The position numbers and the translations under genes are program-made. A model generated the notes under the pieces. The model was not told the DNA's origin, did not search any database, and saw nothing but the letters and a program-made list of their open reading frames with translations. A DNA stretch of 64,000 bases. Origin: Hathewaya limosa. Its GTDB lineage: Bacteria; Bacillota; Clostridia; Clostridiales; Clostridiaceae. The stretch lies in contig NZ_JAUSWN010000015.1 of assembly GCF_030815255.1 (NCBI RefSeq), positions 32,478-96,477 on the forward strand, read 5' to 3'. Each line of letters starts with the position of its first letter. The stretch's first letter is position 1. Positions 17,072-25,750 of this stretch are shown here, in pieces.

Positions 17072-18457
17072 ATGGGCATTAAGGATACATTAGAAAAAGG
17101 GACAAAAGAAGCTATAATTAAAGCTGGAGTTGAATTATTAGAAAAAAATCCTGAAAAAAATGTAGATAAAATCTTTGCCATTATTCGTAAAGGTGTAAAA
17201 GATGAATTTTCAAAGCAAAGAATAGATAATGTTCAAAAATATTATGAAGAAATGCCATCGATACATGAATATATTCAGGATATACTTCTTAATACAAATA
17301 AAAACTGTTTAAAGAAATTCTTTTCAAATTTTGTTGGAAATGCTATGTGGTATGGTATTCCTAAAAGGGAAAAACAAGGAGAAAAATATAATACAAAAAT
17401 ACCTTTTACAATTTTGATGAGTCCATCAATGAGATGTAATTTAAGGTGTAAAGGATGTTATGCTGCTAATTATAGTAAAAAAGACGATATTCCTTTAGAA
17501 GAAGTGGACAGAATAGTAAAAGAAGCTAGAGATTTAGGAATTTATTATATGGTTATTTTAGGAGGAGAACCTTTTTTTAATGACTATATGTTAGATATAT
17601 ATGAAAAATATAATGATGTATATTTTACTCCATTTACAAATGGGACTTTATTTAATGAGAACATAGTAAATAAATTGGCTAAGTTGGGTAATGTAATGCC
17701 TATGTTTTCTTTAGAAGGATTTAAAGAAGAAACAGATGCACGTAGAGCTCCTGGCGTTTTTGATTCAGTTATGAAAGGAATGGAACTCTTGAAAAAAGCT
17801 GGTGTACCTTTTGGAGTATCTTCAGCTACAAGTAGAAATAACATAGATATAGTTACTTCAGATAAATTCACAGATATGCTAATAGAAAAAGGCGCTAGAA
17901 TGATCTGGTATTTTATGTTTATGCCAGTAGGCGATAATCCAATTCAAGATATGGATTTAATGTTGACTCCGGAACAACGTTTACGTTTAGGAGAAAGAAC
18001 AAGAAAAATTAGAACTACTAAAAAAATGTTTACCATAGATTTCTTTAACGATGCTCCCTATGTTGGAGGATGTATAGCAGGAAAATATTATTGTCATATT
18101 AATTCAAAAGAAGATTTAGAACCATGTATTTTTTCACATTTTGCAACTGACAATGTTAAAGGAAAACCTTTAGGGGAAGCTTTTAAAACATCATATTTTA
18201 AAGAATTGAGAAATAGACAACCATATAATAAAAATTTATTAATGCCTTGTCCTATGATAGATAATCCAAAGCAAATTAGGGAAATTGTAAAGGTAACAGG
18301 GGCTAAAGGAACCCATCCAAGTGCCGATTTAATGGTAACTGATCCTGTATTTATGAAGAAATTAGACAAGCTATCAGAGGAATTTAAGCCATATGCAGAA
18401 AAAGCATTTAAAGAACAATTTAATAATACAGGTAATTACAAAATGTCAAAAGGCTAA
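17072..18457 (+). CDS. Radical SAM protein with C-terminal cysteine cluster
   Basis: Radical SAM enzyme of unknown substrate. Of 461 residues, the first ~100 are a helical extension without cysteines, then the core starts with CNLRCKGCYAANY near residue 122 (the CxxxCxxC cluster site), ILGGEPFF near 170, and MFSLEG. The C-terminal part carries further cysteines (GGCIAGKYYCHIN, EPCIFSHF, PCPMIDNP) consistent with a SPASM/twitch auxiliary cluster. Such proteins often modify peptides or proteins, but no precursor peptide is visible nearby. It is flanked by long non-coding regions and a terminator, so it is probably monocistronic. Confidence 0.85.
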   Translation: MGIKDTLEKGTKEAIIKAGVELLEKNPEKNVDKIFAIIRKGVKDEFSKQRIDNVQKYYEEMPSIHEYIQDILLNTNKNCLKKFFSNFVGNAMWYGIPKREKQGEKYNTKIPFTILMSPSMRCNLRCKGCYAANYSKKDDIPLEEVDRIVKEARDLGIYYMVILGGEPFFNDYMLDIYEKYNDVYFTPFTNGTLFNENIVNKLAKLGNVMPMFSLEGFKEETDARRAPGVFDSVMKGMELLKKAGVPFGVSSATSRNNIDIVTSDKFTDMLIEKGARMIWYFMFMPVGDNPIQDMDLMLTPEQRLRLGERTRKIRTTKKMFTIDFFNDAPYVGGCIAGKYYCHINSKEDLEPCIFSHFATDNVKGKPLGEAFKTSYFKELRNRQPYNKNLLMPCPMIDNPKQIREIVKVTGAKGTHPSADLMVTDPVFMKKLDKLSEEFKPYAEKAFKEQFNNTGNYKMSKG

Positions 18458-18461
18458 TATT

Positions 18462-18515
18462 AAAAAAAGCTATCTCTTATAAAAAATATTTTTTTATTTA
18501 GAGATAGCTTTTTTT
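18462..18515 (+). terminator. Terminator after radical SAM gene
   Basis: AAAAAAAGCTATCTCT (18462-18477) pairs with AGAGATAGCTTTTTT (18500-18514) and runs into Ts. Confidence 0.85.
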
Positions 18516-19150
18516 AGAGTATTTTTTAGAGTAGAAAACATATTAATATTTAGTATAGTTACAAAATAAATAGTGTACATATTAAAAAATGTATTATAAG
18601 TAATAATAAAAGAATGTTATATATGTTATTGATAGTTTAATAACATATATAAATAATAAATTCTTAAATAAAAATTTTGAATTTTTGTTTAAGGATTTAT
18701 TTGCTATTTTTGCGAAATTTGTATATATTTTTACATTATAATAAAATTGTTTTAAACGTTATTAAAGTTTGGTTTTGTAAAGAAATTTTTTGTAAAGAAA
18801 AATATATTGAAAAACCATATATCAGCAATGGCTAGGTAAAGAATAGGCTTTTTATTTAAAAATTATGCATAATTATTCATGTACAATTTTATTTATTATT
18901 CAGATTTAAATAGTAAATTATATAAATAATTAATTAGTAAGTTTATAAAAATGTTCAATACTACCATATAAATTAGAAAAAATAAAGAAAATAATAGATA
19001 AAAATTGAAAAAATAAAAGTTTAAAAAATTAAAATAATTTGAAAATTCCAAAATATTCATTGCGTAAAAAGAATAAATATGCTAAACTTTTAAAAAGATT
19101 TGAAAAATTAAAATTATTGTGGGAATGAAATTTAAGAAAGGAAGGATTAA
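18516..19150 (+). other. Long structured intergenic region before abgT-like gene
   Basis: About 635 bases without a gene. It contains a perfect 14-bp inverted repeat (TTATATATGTTATT 18617-18630 with AATAACATATATAA 18639-18652). A second stem follows (18658-18677 with 18681-18698, two wobble pairs), and then a direct repeat TTTTGTAAAGAAA around 18772-18800. None matches a riboswitch class I know. It may be a leader with an attenuator or simply decayed sequence. Confidence 0.4.
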
Positions 19151-20716
19151 ATGTCAAAAACTAAAGAAGTGAAAGAAAACGTTAAGAGGGGTGGTTTTCA
19201 AAAATTTCTTGACTGGGTTGAAAGAGTAGGTAATAAGATGCCTCACCCAGCTGCAATATTTGTGGTATTATGCCTATTATTAATTATAATATCTCATATT
19301 TGTGCTAAAATGGGGGTAAATATTAATGCTAATTTAGTGGATAAAGTAAAGGGAGGAACAAAACTTGTTAATGTTAAAGCTGTAAGCTTACTTAACCCGG
19401 ATGGAATAAGATATATGTTTACAAGTGCTGTAGATAATTTTACAGGGTTTGCTCCATTAGGAACTGTGCTTGTTGCAATGCTAGGTGTTGGTCTTGCAGA
19501 AGAAACTGGACTTATACAAGCTATATTAAAAAAATCTGTATTAAAGGCACCTAAAAAATTTGTTACAATGATAATTGTTTTATTAGGTGTAATGTCTAAT
19601 ATTGCATCAGATGCAGGATATATAGTATTAATACCTTTAGGGGCTATGGTGTTTTTAAGTTTTGGTAGACATCCGCTGGCTGGGATGGCTGCAGCTTTTG
19701 CAGGTGTATCAGGTGGATTTAGTGCAAACTTATTAATAGGTACTACAGACCCATTATTAGGAGGAATTAGTACAGAAGCAGCAAAACTTGTTGATACAGG
19801 TTACAAGGTTGCACCTACAGCCAATTGGTATTTTATGATAGTATCAACTTTTTTAATTATGTTTGTGGGTACTTTTGTTACAGAAAGAATAGTAGAACCT
19901 AGGCTTGGAAAATATAATCAACAAATTGATCAAGAAGACATGATGGTTATTACAGAGAAAGAGAATAAGGGATTAAAAGCAGCAAGGATAGGATTCTTTA
20001 TTTTTATGGCAATTATATTGCTTCTTGTTGTTCCAACAAACGGAATTTTAAGAGATCCAAAAACACATAAAATTATTGGACATACTCCATTTATGAATTC
20101 TATAGTTCCTATTATTACATTATTTTTCTTTATACCAGCGGTGGCTTATGGGAAAGTTGTAGGAACTATAAAGTCAAATAAAGATATAGCTAACTCTTTA
20201 GGAAAATCTATGGGAAAAATGGGAGGATATCTTGTATTAGTATTTACAGCATCTCAATTTGTAGCTTACTTTGCTCATACTAATTTAGGAACAATAATAG
20301 CTTTTAAAGGTGCTGAATTTTTGAAGTCTACTGGATTTACAGGAATACCTCTTATAATTGCATTTGTTATATTGTCTGCATTTATAAATTTATTTATGGG
20401 TTCAGCTTCAGCGAAATGGGCTATTATGGCACCTATTTTTGTACCTATGTTTATGGGATTGCATTTCTCACCAGAGTTTACTCAAGTTGCTTATAGAATA
20501 GGAGATTCTTGTACTAATATAATAACCCCATTAATGTCTTATTTTGCATTGATTGTTTCATTTGCAGAAAAATATGATGAGGATACTGGAATAGGAACAT
20601 TAATTTCTACTATGCTTCCATATTCAATATTCTTCTTAATATTCTGGAGTATATTACTTGTGGTATGGTATAAAACAGGATTACCTATAGGACCAGGCTC
20701 TCCAATACACATATAA
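19151..20716 (+). CDS. abgT: AbgT-family transporter
   Basis: Inner-membrane transporter related to p-aminobenzoyl-glutamate uptake protein AbgT; other family members export sulfonamides. The 521-residue protein has about a dozen hydrophobic helices. Family motifs are visible as KMPHPAAIFV near 28, NIASDAGYIVLIPLGA near 145, and GSASAKWAIMAPIFVPM near 415. A charged C-terminal end is absent. Monocistronic with its own terminator. No aminobenzoyl-glutamate hydrolase (abgA/abgB) is adjacent, so substrate is not indicated by context. Confidence 0.9.
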   Translation: MSKTKEVKENVKRGGFQKFLDWVERVGNKMPHPAAIFVVLCLLLIIISHICAKMGVNINANLVDKVKGGTKLVNVKAVSLLNPDGIRYMFTSAVDNFTGFAPLGTVLVAMLGVGLAEETGLIQAILKKSVLKAPKKFVTMIIVLLGVMSNIASDAGYIVLIPLGAMVFLSFGRHPLAGMAAAFAGVSGGFSANLLIGTTDPLLGGISTEAAKLVDTGYKVAPTANWYFMIVSTFLIMFVGTFVTERIVEPRLGKYNQQIDQEDMMVITEKENKGLKAARIGFFIFMAIILLLVVPTNGILRDPKTHKIIGHTPFMNSIVPIITLFFFIPAVAYGKVVGTIKSNKDIANSLGKSMGKMGGYLVLVFTASQFVAYFAHTNLGTIIAFKGAEFLKSTGFTGIPLIIAFVILSAFINLFMGSASAKWAIMAPIFVPMFMGLHFSPEFTQVAYRIGDSCTNIITPLMSYFALIVSFAEKYDEDTGIGTLISTMLPYSIFFLIFWSILLVVWYKTGLPIGPGSPIHI

Positions 20717-20727
20717 AATTAAAATTT

Positions 20728-20762
20728 ATAGATAGGTAAGTATATTACCTATCTATTTTTTT
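20728..20762 (+). terminator. Terminator after abgT-like gene
   Basis: ATAGATAGGTAA (20728-20739) pairs perfectly with TTACCTATCTAT (20745-20756), followed by a T-run. Confidence 0.85.
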
Positions 20763-20886
20763 GTATAGAGATATTATATATTTTAATAATATTTTATGAA
20801 AATAAAAATAAAGTTTATATAATAAAAATAAATTTTAAATAATAATTAGATAAAATATGCAATATAATATCTTAGAGGTGATATAT

Positions 20887-21087
20887 ATGGAAAAGTTACC
20901 TAGGTTGACGGGAAGAGAACTTGTGATTTTAGCAAATATAGCAGCCTTAATAATAGCTGAAGATAAACAAAATGATGATCTAAGAATAATAGGAAACTTT
21001 TTAGCACTTACAGGAAGTAACGTTTTAGCTATACTTTCTATTAATTTGGGAGCTAATATAAATCCAGAACAAGGACCTATTCCATAA
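20887..21087 (+). CDS. Small hypothetical protein (66 aa)
   Basis: I do not recognise a family. The 66-residue protein opens MEKLPRLTGRELVILANIAALIIA, has a hydrophobic stretch near residues 11-24 and another near 40-55 (LALTGSNVLAILSINLGANI), and ends in a Pro/Gly-rich NPEQGPIP. It may be membrane-associated. The frame is open from 20857, but AGAGGTGAT at 20875-20883 places the start at ATG 20887. It stands between abgT-like and an AraC-type gene, with no obvious link to either. Confidence 0.65.
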   Translation: MEKLPRLTGRELVILANIAALIIAEDKQNDDLRIIGNFLALTGSNVLAILSINLGANINPEQGPIP

Positions 21088-21184
21088 AAATTAAAATTTA
21101 TGAAAGAAAATATTAGGTATTAGATTTATAATATAATTATATAGTAAAATAATAAAGAATATAGGTTAAACTAAGGAGTAAAAT

Positions 21185-23275
21185 ATGAGAAGGGAATATA
21201 TAAATTTTTATGGAGGAATACCTCTTAATATAAGCTTAATAAATTTTAGAGAATATCCATTTCATTGGCATGATTGTATGGAAATTTTATATGTACTAAA
21301 AGGGGAAATTTTTGTTACCATAGATACGGAAAGTTTTACTTTAAAATCCGGAGAAGTAGAGATAATCAATATAGATGAAGCGCATAGTATTAATTCTAAG
21401 GAAGATAACTTAGTTCTTCTTTTTAATATAGATACTAAGTTTTTAAAAAATTATTATGAAGATATTGATAATGTTTTTTTCTACACGGATAATGAGTCAC
21501 AAGAAAAAGAAGAAAAATATGATGTATTAAAAAGATACTTAGCTAATATATTTTATGAAGTTATAAAATCTGAGGAAGAATATGAAATTGAAGTACAAAG
21601 TAATCTAATATCTATTTTATTTCACCTTGTAAATGAATTTCATTATTTAACTATGGAGGATAATGATTTAAAAGAAAAAGAATTACAAATGGAGAGATAT
21701 CATAGGATAACTAAATATATTTATAATAATTATATGAATAAAATTAGCTTAAAGGATATTGCAGATAAGGAGTTTCTAAGTTTACATTATCTATCTCATG
21801 AACTTAAAAATAAATTTGGATATGGATTTCAAGAGATTTTAAATTTAACAAGAATAGAGGAATCTATAAAATTATTATTGGATACAAATAAAAGCATATC
21901 TGACATAGCACTAGAATGTGGCTTTTCTCATGCAAGATACTTTAATAAGCATTTTAAGTATTATTATAATTGTTCACCAACGCAATTTAGAAAAAAATAT
22001 AAATTTGATGAAAAAGAACTAGAAAAGCTAAAAATTTATTCTATTCAAGACTTAGAAGAGGCTATACCTTATTTAATTTCCTATATAGAAGATTATGAAG
22101 AAGAAAATATAAATTATGATGAAATACAAGCTATTAACATAGACTTGGAACAGCAAGTAGATTTTGATGAAAAAAATAAATTAAATTATGGAGCTTTTAA
22201 TTATATAGAAATAGGTAAAATACATAATGTATTTAATAAAGATATATTAAATACATTAAAGAAAGTCCAAAACAAATTAAACTTTAAATATGGAATATTA
22301 AATGATGTTTTTTCATTATTTAATAGCATAGAAGATATCTATAATTTTTCAAACTTTTTATATGAAAGTATTAAAGTTTTAAAAGAATTAAACATTTGTC
22401 CTATTATTGAATTTACTTTTAAAGATATGCAGAAAAAATGTTTTTTAGAAATATTACAAGGTGTTATTACCTATCTCAAACAAAACTATGGTGAAGATTT
22501 TAAATTTGGTTTTAAATTACCTTTTAATTTAGAAGAAGGAATAAAAAATAAAATAGTAAATGCAATTAAAGAACTAGATGATAATATAATAATTTTAATC
22601 AAAGATATAAAAGGTATTGGAAAGGGGCTAGAAAAAGAAACTAATTTTATGGCTGCCTATCTTTTACACAAATTTATAGAAAAAGGACAAAATAATATTA
22701 TTATGAAGGCTGTAGATGAAGATTATCCTTTGATCATAGAGAATAAAAAGAATTTTATATTCCAAGGGGAAAAGGGATTGACCTATTCTAATGGTTTAAG
22801 AAAACCTTCGTATTTCGCATATTCTTTTTTTAGTCAATTAGGAGATATAATTTTAGACAAGGGCAAAGGATATATAGTTACTAAAAAACAAGATGATATT
22901 GAAATACTTTTATACAATTACATGAGTCCTAAGGAATTAAGTAAGATAAGCAATAAAAACTATAAAAATTTAATGGATTTTGTTAATGACGCTTATAGTA
23001 TGGATATCTGGAAAGAAACTACTATAAACGTACTAAATTTAGATAATAATTATAAGTTAATTAGATACGAACTTACAAAAGAGCAAAATTGTCCATATGA
23101 TAATTGGAATAGTTTGGCTAAACCTCAATTATTAACTTCTGAAGAAATAGATTTAATAAAAAATATTAATCATCCTAAGGTAAACTTTGAATTTGTAGAG
23201 GAAAGCAGTATATATTCTATAAAGTCAAGCTTAGAGCCTTTTGCAATAGAACTTATAAAACTCATAAAACTTTAA
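21185..23275 (+). CDS. AraC-family regulator with C-terminal GH39-like domain
   Basis: Transcription factor of 696 residues. Residues ~10-120 form a cupin sensor (FPFHWHDCMEILYVLKG is typical, with HxH-like metal/sugar pocket residues). Residues ~175-275 form the two AraC helix-turn-helix motifs (SDIALECGFSHARYFNKHFK). The remaining ~400 residues resemble the glycoside hydrolase 39-like tail found on many Firmicute AraC regulators, including NGLRKPSYFAYSFFSQLGD and GYIVTKKQDDIEILLYNY. The tail probably senses a sugar rather than cleaving it. No sugar operon is adjacent, so its targets are elsewhere or it acts on neighbours. Good AAGGAG start; terminator follows. Confidence 0.85.
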   Translation: MRREYINFYGGIPLNISLINFREYPFHWHDCMEILYVLKGEIFVTIDTESFTLKSGEVEIINIDEAHSINSKEDNLVLLFNIDTKFLKNYYEDIDNVFFYTDNESQEKEEKYDVLKRYLANIFYEVIKSEEEYEIEVQSNLISILFHLVNEFHYLTMEDNDLKEKELQMERYHRITKYIYNNYMNKISLKDIADKEFLSLHYLSHELKNKFGYGFQEILNLTRIEESIKLLLDTNKSISDIALECGFSHARYFNKHFKYYYNCSPTQFRKKYKFDEKELEKLKIYSIQDLEEAIPYLISYIEDYEEENINYDEIQAINIDLEQQVDFDEKNKLNYGAFNYIEIGKIHNVFNKDILNTLKKVQNKLNFKYGILNDVFSLFNSIEDIYNFSNFLYESIKVLKELNICPIIEFTFKDMQKKCFLEILQGVITYLKQNYGEDFKFGFKLPFNLEEGIKNKIVNAIKELDDNIIILIKDIKGIGKGLEKETNFMAAYLLHKFIEKGQNNIIMKAVDEDYPLIIENKKNFIFQGEKGLTYSNGLRKPSYFAYSFFSQLGDIILDKGKGYIVTKKQDDIEILLYNYMSPKELSKISNKNYKNLMDFVNDAYSMDIWKETTINVLNLDNNYKLIRYELTKEQNCPYDNWNSLAKPQLLTSEEIDLIKNINHPKVNFEFVEESSIYSIKSSLEPFAIELIKLIKL

Positions 23276-23278
23276 TTT

Positions 23279-23312
23279 TAAAACGTCTTTATTAACTTAA
23301 AGGCGTTTTTTG
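23279..23312 (+). terminator. Terminator after AraC/GH39-like gene
   Basis: AAAACGTCTTTA pairs with TAAAGGCGTTTT (one wobble pair), followed by Ts. Confidence 0.75.
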
Positions 23313-23442
23313 TTTTATATGCAATAATGTAAATTTTAAGAATAGCAAAGTTGTACATATAAGTCAGCAATGTTATAGGTTAAGAATATACAAAAAAAGT
23401 AATATAATAATATTAAGATGAAAAACGGAAGGGGATAGATAA

Positions 23443-23526
23443 ATGACAAAAATCTTTTTTGAAAGTGGAAAGGACATTGATTATTTGAAAAGGTGGTATT
23501 TATGCAAACTGAGAATATTAATTTAG
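23443..23526 (+). CDS. Possible 27-codon leader ORF overlapping the MATE start
   Basis: An ATG at 23443 with an upstream GGAAGGGG opens a 27-residue frame (MTKIFFESGKDIDYLKRWYL at its start) that stops at 23526, 25 bases inside the MATE gene in another frame. The MATE ribosome site AAAAGGTGG lies within this small frame. It could couple or attenuate translation of the exporter. Short and unproven. Confidence 0.35.
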   Translation: MTKIFFESGKDIDYLKRWYLCKLRILI

Positions 23527-24911
23527 GGACGGAAAAGGTAAATAAGTTATTATTTAAACTTTCAGTTCCAGCTACAATTTCATTAATGGTAGCACAATTA
23601 TACAACGTTATTGATACAATTTTTTTAGGTAAAGCTATTGGAACTACAGGAATCGGCGCCTTGGCAATAGCTTTTCCTATACAAACATTATTTTTAGCCA
23701 TATCTGCTATGGTTGCATCGGGATCTTCATCTATAGCGGCTAGAAGTTTTGGAGCTCAAGATATTGAAAAAGGTAAAAAAGCGGCTGGTAATGGGATTAT
23801 ATTATGTTTATTAATTAGTTTTATAATGGTAGTTTTCACTTACATTTTTCTTGATCCTATATTGATATTTTTTGGAAGTAGTAAGGAGTTATTACCTTAT
23901 GCTAAAGAATATGTAAGTATTGTACTTTTAGGTGGAGTTTTGAATACCTTTGTAATAGTTCTTCCTGAATTAATTATAGCATCAGGTAATTCTAAGGTAT
24001 CCATGAAAGCTACTATTATAGGAGCTATTACTAATGTTATATTAGATTATGTTTTTGTGATTTTACTTCATAAAGGAGTGACTGGAGCCGCTATTGCTAC
24101 GGTTATTGGACAAATATTTTCTTCTATTTATGTAATAAAACATTTTACAGGAAAACAATCTATATATAAATTGAAGTTAAGACATTTAAATTTTGATTTT
24201 AGTCTGATCAAAGAAATAGTTTATATTGGAATTGCTGCCTTAGTTATTGATGCTTCAGATGCATTAATGTCTATAGTTTTAAATAGAGTAGCAGGAGATC
24301 TTCAAGGATCTCTTGGAATAACTATAGCGGGAATAATAACAAAAATAACTTTATTTATGGATATTCCCGTTATAGGGATTACTACAGGAATGCAACCCAT
24401 AGTATCTTATAATTTTGGTGCATTAAGATTTAATAGATTAAAAAATGTGCTAATATGTGCTATAAAAACTATAATAGCTTTTTCAACGATATTTTGGATA
24501 GGACAATTAGCTTTTTCAAGAAATATTATAAGTTTATTTATAAATGATAGTACTGTATATAAAAGTGCTATTACAGCTTTAAGAATCACTATAATTTTAT
24601 TTCCATTAGGTGGAATATACTTTATATCCACGTATTTTTATCAATCTTTAGGACAAGGAAAGTTAGCACTATTTTTCTCATTATTTAAACAAATAGGAGT
24701 ATTTATTCCATTAGTATATATATTATGTTATGGAACTAAACTTTCTATATATGGATTATGGCTTGCATTTCCTATAAGTCAATTGATAGCATGTATTGTT
24801 TCTGCAATATGCTTAAGAAAAACTATACACAAACTAAATATAGTTAGCAGAAAAAATATAAAAAAATCTTTTCAATATGTTCATGTCTTTGAAGGACATA
24901 GAAAAGAATAA
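23502..24911 (+). CDS. MATE-family multidrug/cation exporter
   Basis: Twelve-helix Na+/H+-coupled efflux protein of the MATE (NorM/DinF) superfamily. The 469 residues contain the family pattern KLSVPATISLMVAQLYNVID near the N-terminus, an internally repeated two-lobe architecture, and MKATIIGAITNVILDYVF in the middle. The frame is open from 23493, but AAAAGGTGG followed by ATG 23502 sets the start. Small N-terminal overlap with a leader ORF. Substrate cannot be read from sequence. A terminator shared with the convergent staygreen gene follows. Confidence 0.9.
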   Translation: MQTENINLGTEKVNKLLFKLSVPATISLMVAQLYNVIDTIFLGKAIGTTGIGALAIAFPIQTLFLAISAMVASGSSSIAARSFGAQDIEKGKKAAGNGIILCLLISFIMVVFTYIFLDPILIFFGSSKELLPYAKEYVSIVLLGGVLNTFVIVLPELIIASGNSKVSMKATIIGAITNVILDYVFVILLHKGVTGAAIATVIGQIFSSIYVIKHFTGKQSIYKLKLRHLNFDFSLIKEIVYIGIAALVIDASDALMSIVLNRVAGDLQGSLGITIAGIITKITLFMDIPVIGITTGMQPIVSYNFGALRFNRLKNVLICAIKTIIAFSTIFWIGQLAFSRNIISLFINDSTVYKSAITALRITIILFPLGGIYFISTYFYQSLGQGKLALFFSLFKQIGVFIPLVYILCYGTKLSIYGLWLAFPISQLIACIVSAICLRKTIHKLNIVSRKNIKKSFQYVHVFEGHRKE

Positions 24912-24915
24912 TTTT

Positions 24916-24952
24916 AAAAGACTATGCAAGAAATATAGCATAGTCTTTTATT
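24916..24952. terminator. Bidirectional terminator between MATE and staygreen genes
   Basis: AAAAGACTATGC (24916-24927) pairs perfectly with GCATAGTCTTTT (24938-24949), with T-rich tails on both strands; the genes are convergent. Confidence 0.8.
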
Positions 24953-24959
24953 ATAAAAT

Positions 24960-25418
24960 CTAGTGACATTTTATAAAATCATAAAAATGACCTGAGAATT
25001 CAATTCTGTTAAGATCTTCTCTAGTAGAATGGAAATATACATATATAGGAGAGCTATTTAAATAAGGATAAGTTATAAACAATTCCTTATCAGCATAGGC
25101 TAAACCTTTTATTGCAAGAGGTAATTCCTCTCTGAAAATTTTATTCCTTTTTTCTGCACTATTCTTAAGATTTTCGTTATCAACTAAAACATATACACAA
25201 AATATATATTGATCATTTATATGAGCCCATTTAGCTAGAACCTCATCTCTTTGTTTTAGGTCTATGTTTTGAGTTGCAAAGTTACTTCCAATAGTTATAA
25301 ATAAATCTCCGGTTTTATCAGAATGAGTTAAGGTGTATCTTCTGGGAATAATAGGGCAGATGTCTTTAGTACCTTTTTCATAAAATATATTTACTTTATC
25401 TTTATTAAATTTATACAT
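24960..25418 (-). CDS. Staygreen (SGR)-family protein
   Basis: The 152-residue protein closely follows the staygreen domain: PIIPRRYTLTHSDKTGDLF near residue 23, ITIGSNF, RDEVLAKW, YVLVDNE, REELPLAIKGLAYADKE near 98, and the C-terminal PIYVYFHSTREDLNRIEFSG. Plant SGR removes magnesium from chlorophyll a, and some bacterial homologues do so in vitro; this anaerobe should have no chlorophyll, so the natural substrate is unknown. AGGAGG precedes the ATG. Monocistronic, divergent from the next gene. Confidence 0.85.
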   Translation of the reverse strand: MYKFNKDKVNIFYEKGTKDICPIIPRRYTLTHSDKTGDLFITIGSNFATQNIDLKQRDEVLAKWAHINDQYIFCVYVLVDNENLKNSAEKRNKIFREELPLAIKGLAYADKELFITYPYLNSSPIYVYFHSTREDLNRIEFSGHFYDFIKCH

Positions 25419-25750
25419 AAATATTCCTCCTAGTATTAAATTCCTATAATATGACTATATACAGTATATTTGAAACATTTAAAAAAGTTACCAAACAATT
25501 TACGTAAAAAATATAACTTTTTTAAAAAAAATTTGAGGATTTTGTTGAAAGAATTCCTATTATAATTTACAATGTATATGTATAGTTTTTTATCGGTTTA
25601 ATTAAATGCATCTAATTAATTTAATTAAGATATTAATGCTGTATGCAAAGTTTAATTTAATATATAGTTTTATTATTTAACTAAGTTAGGTAAAATGTAT
25701 ACAAGTTGTGAGTTTTCTTGCTAAATAAGATTAGAAAAGAGTGATTTTTA
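25419..25750. other. Divergent promoter region
   Basis: About 330 AT-rich bases between divergent genes. It holds the staygreen ribosome site at its left end and A/T-tracts; an imperfect inverted repeat of TCTAATTAA/TTAATTAAGA type lies near 25610-25630. Nothing else recognised. Confidence 0.4.

Noticed and set aside
18772..18860. preQ1-like or other small riboswitch before abgT-like gene
   Set aside because: No pseudoknot-capable core could be recognised; only A/T-rich repeats.
25520..25740. CRISPR-like repetition
   Set aside because: Only A/T-rich imperfect repeats; no regularly spaced identical units anywhere in the window.
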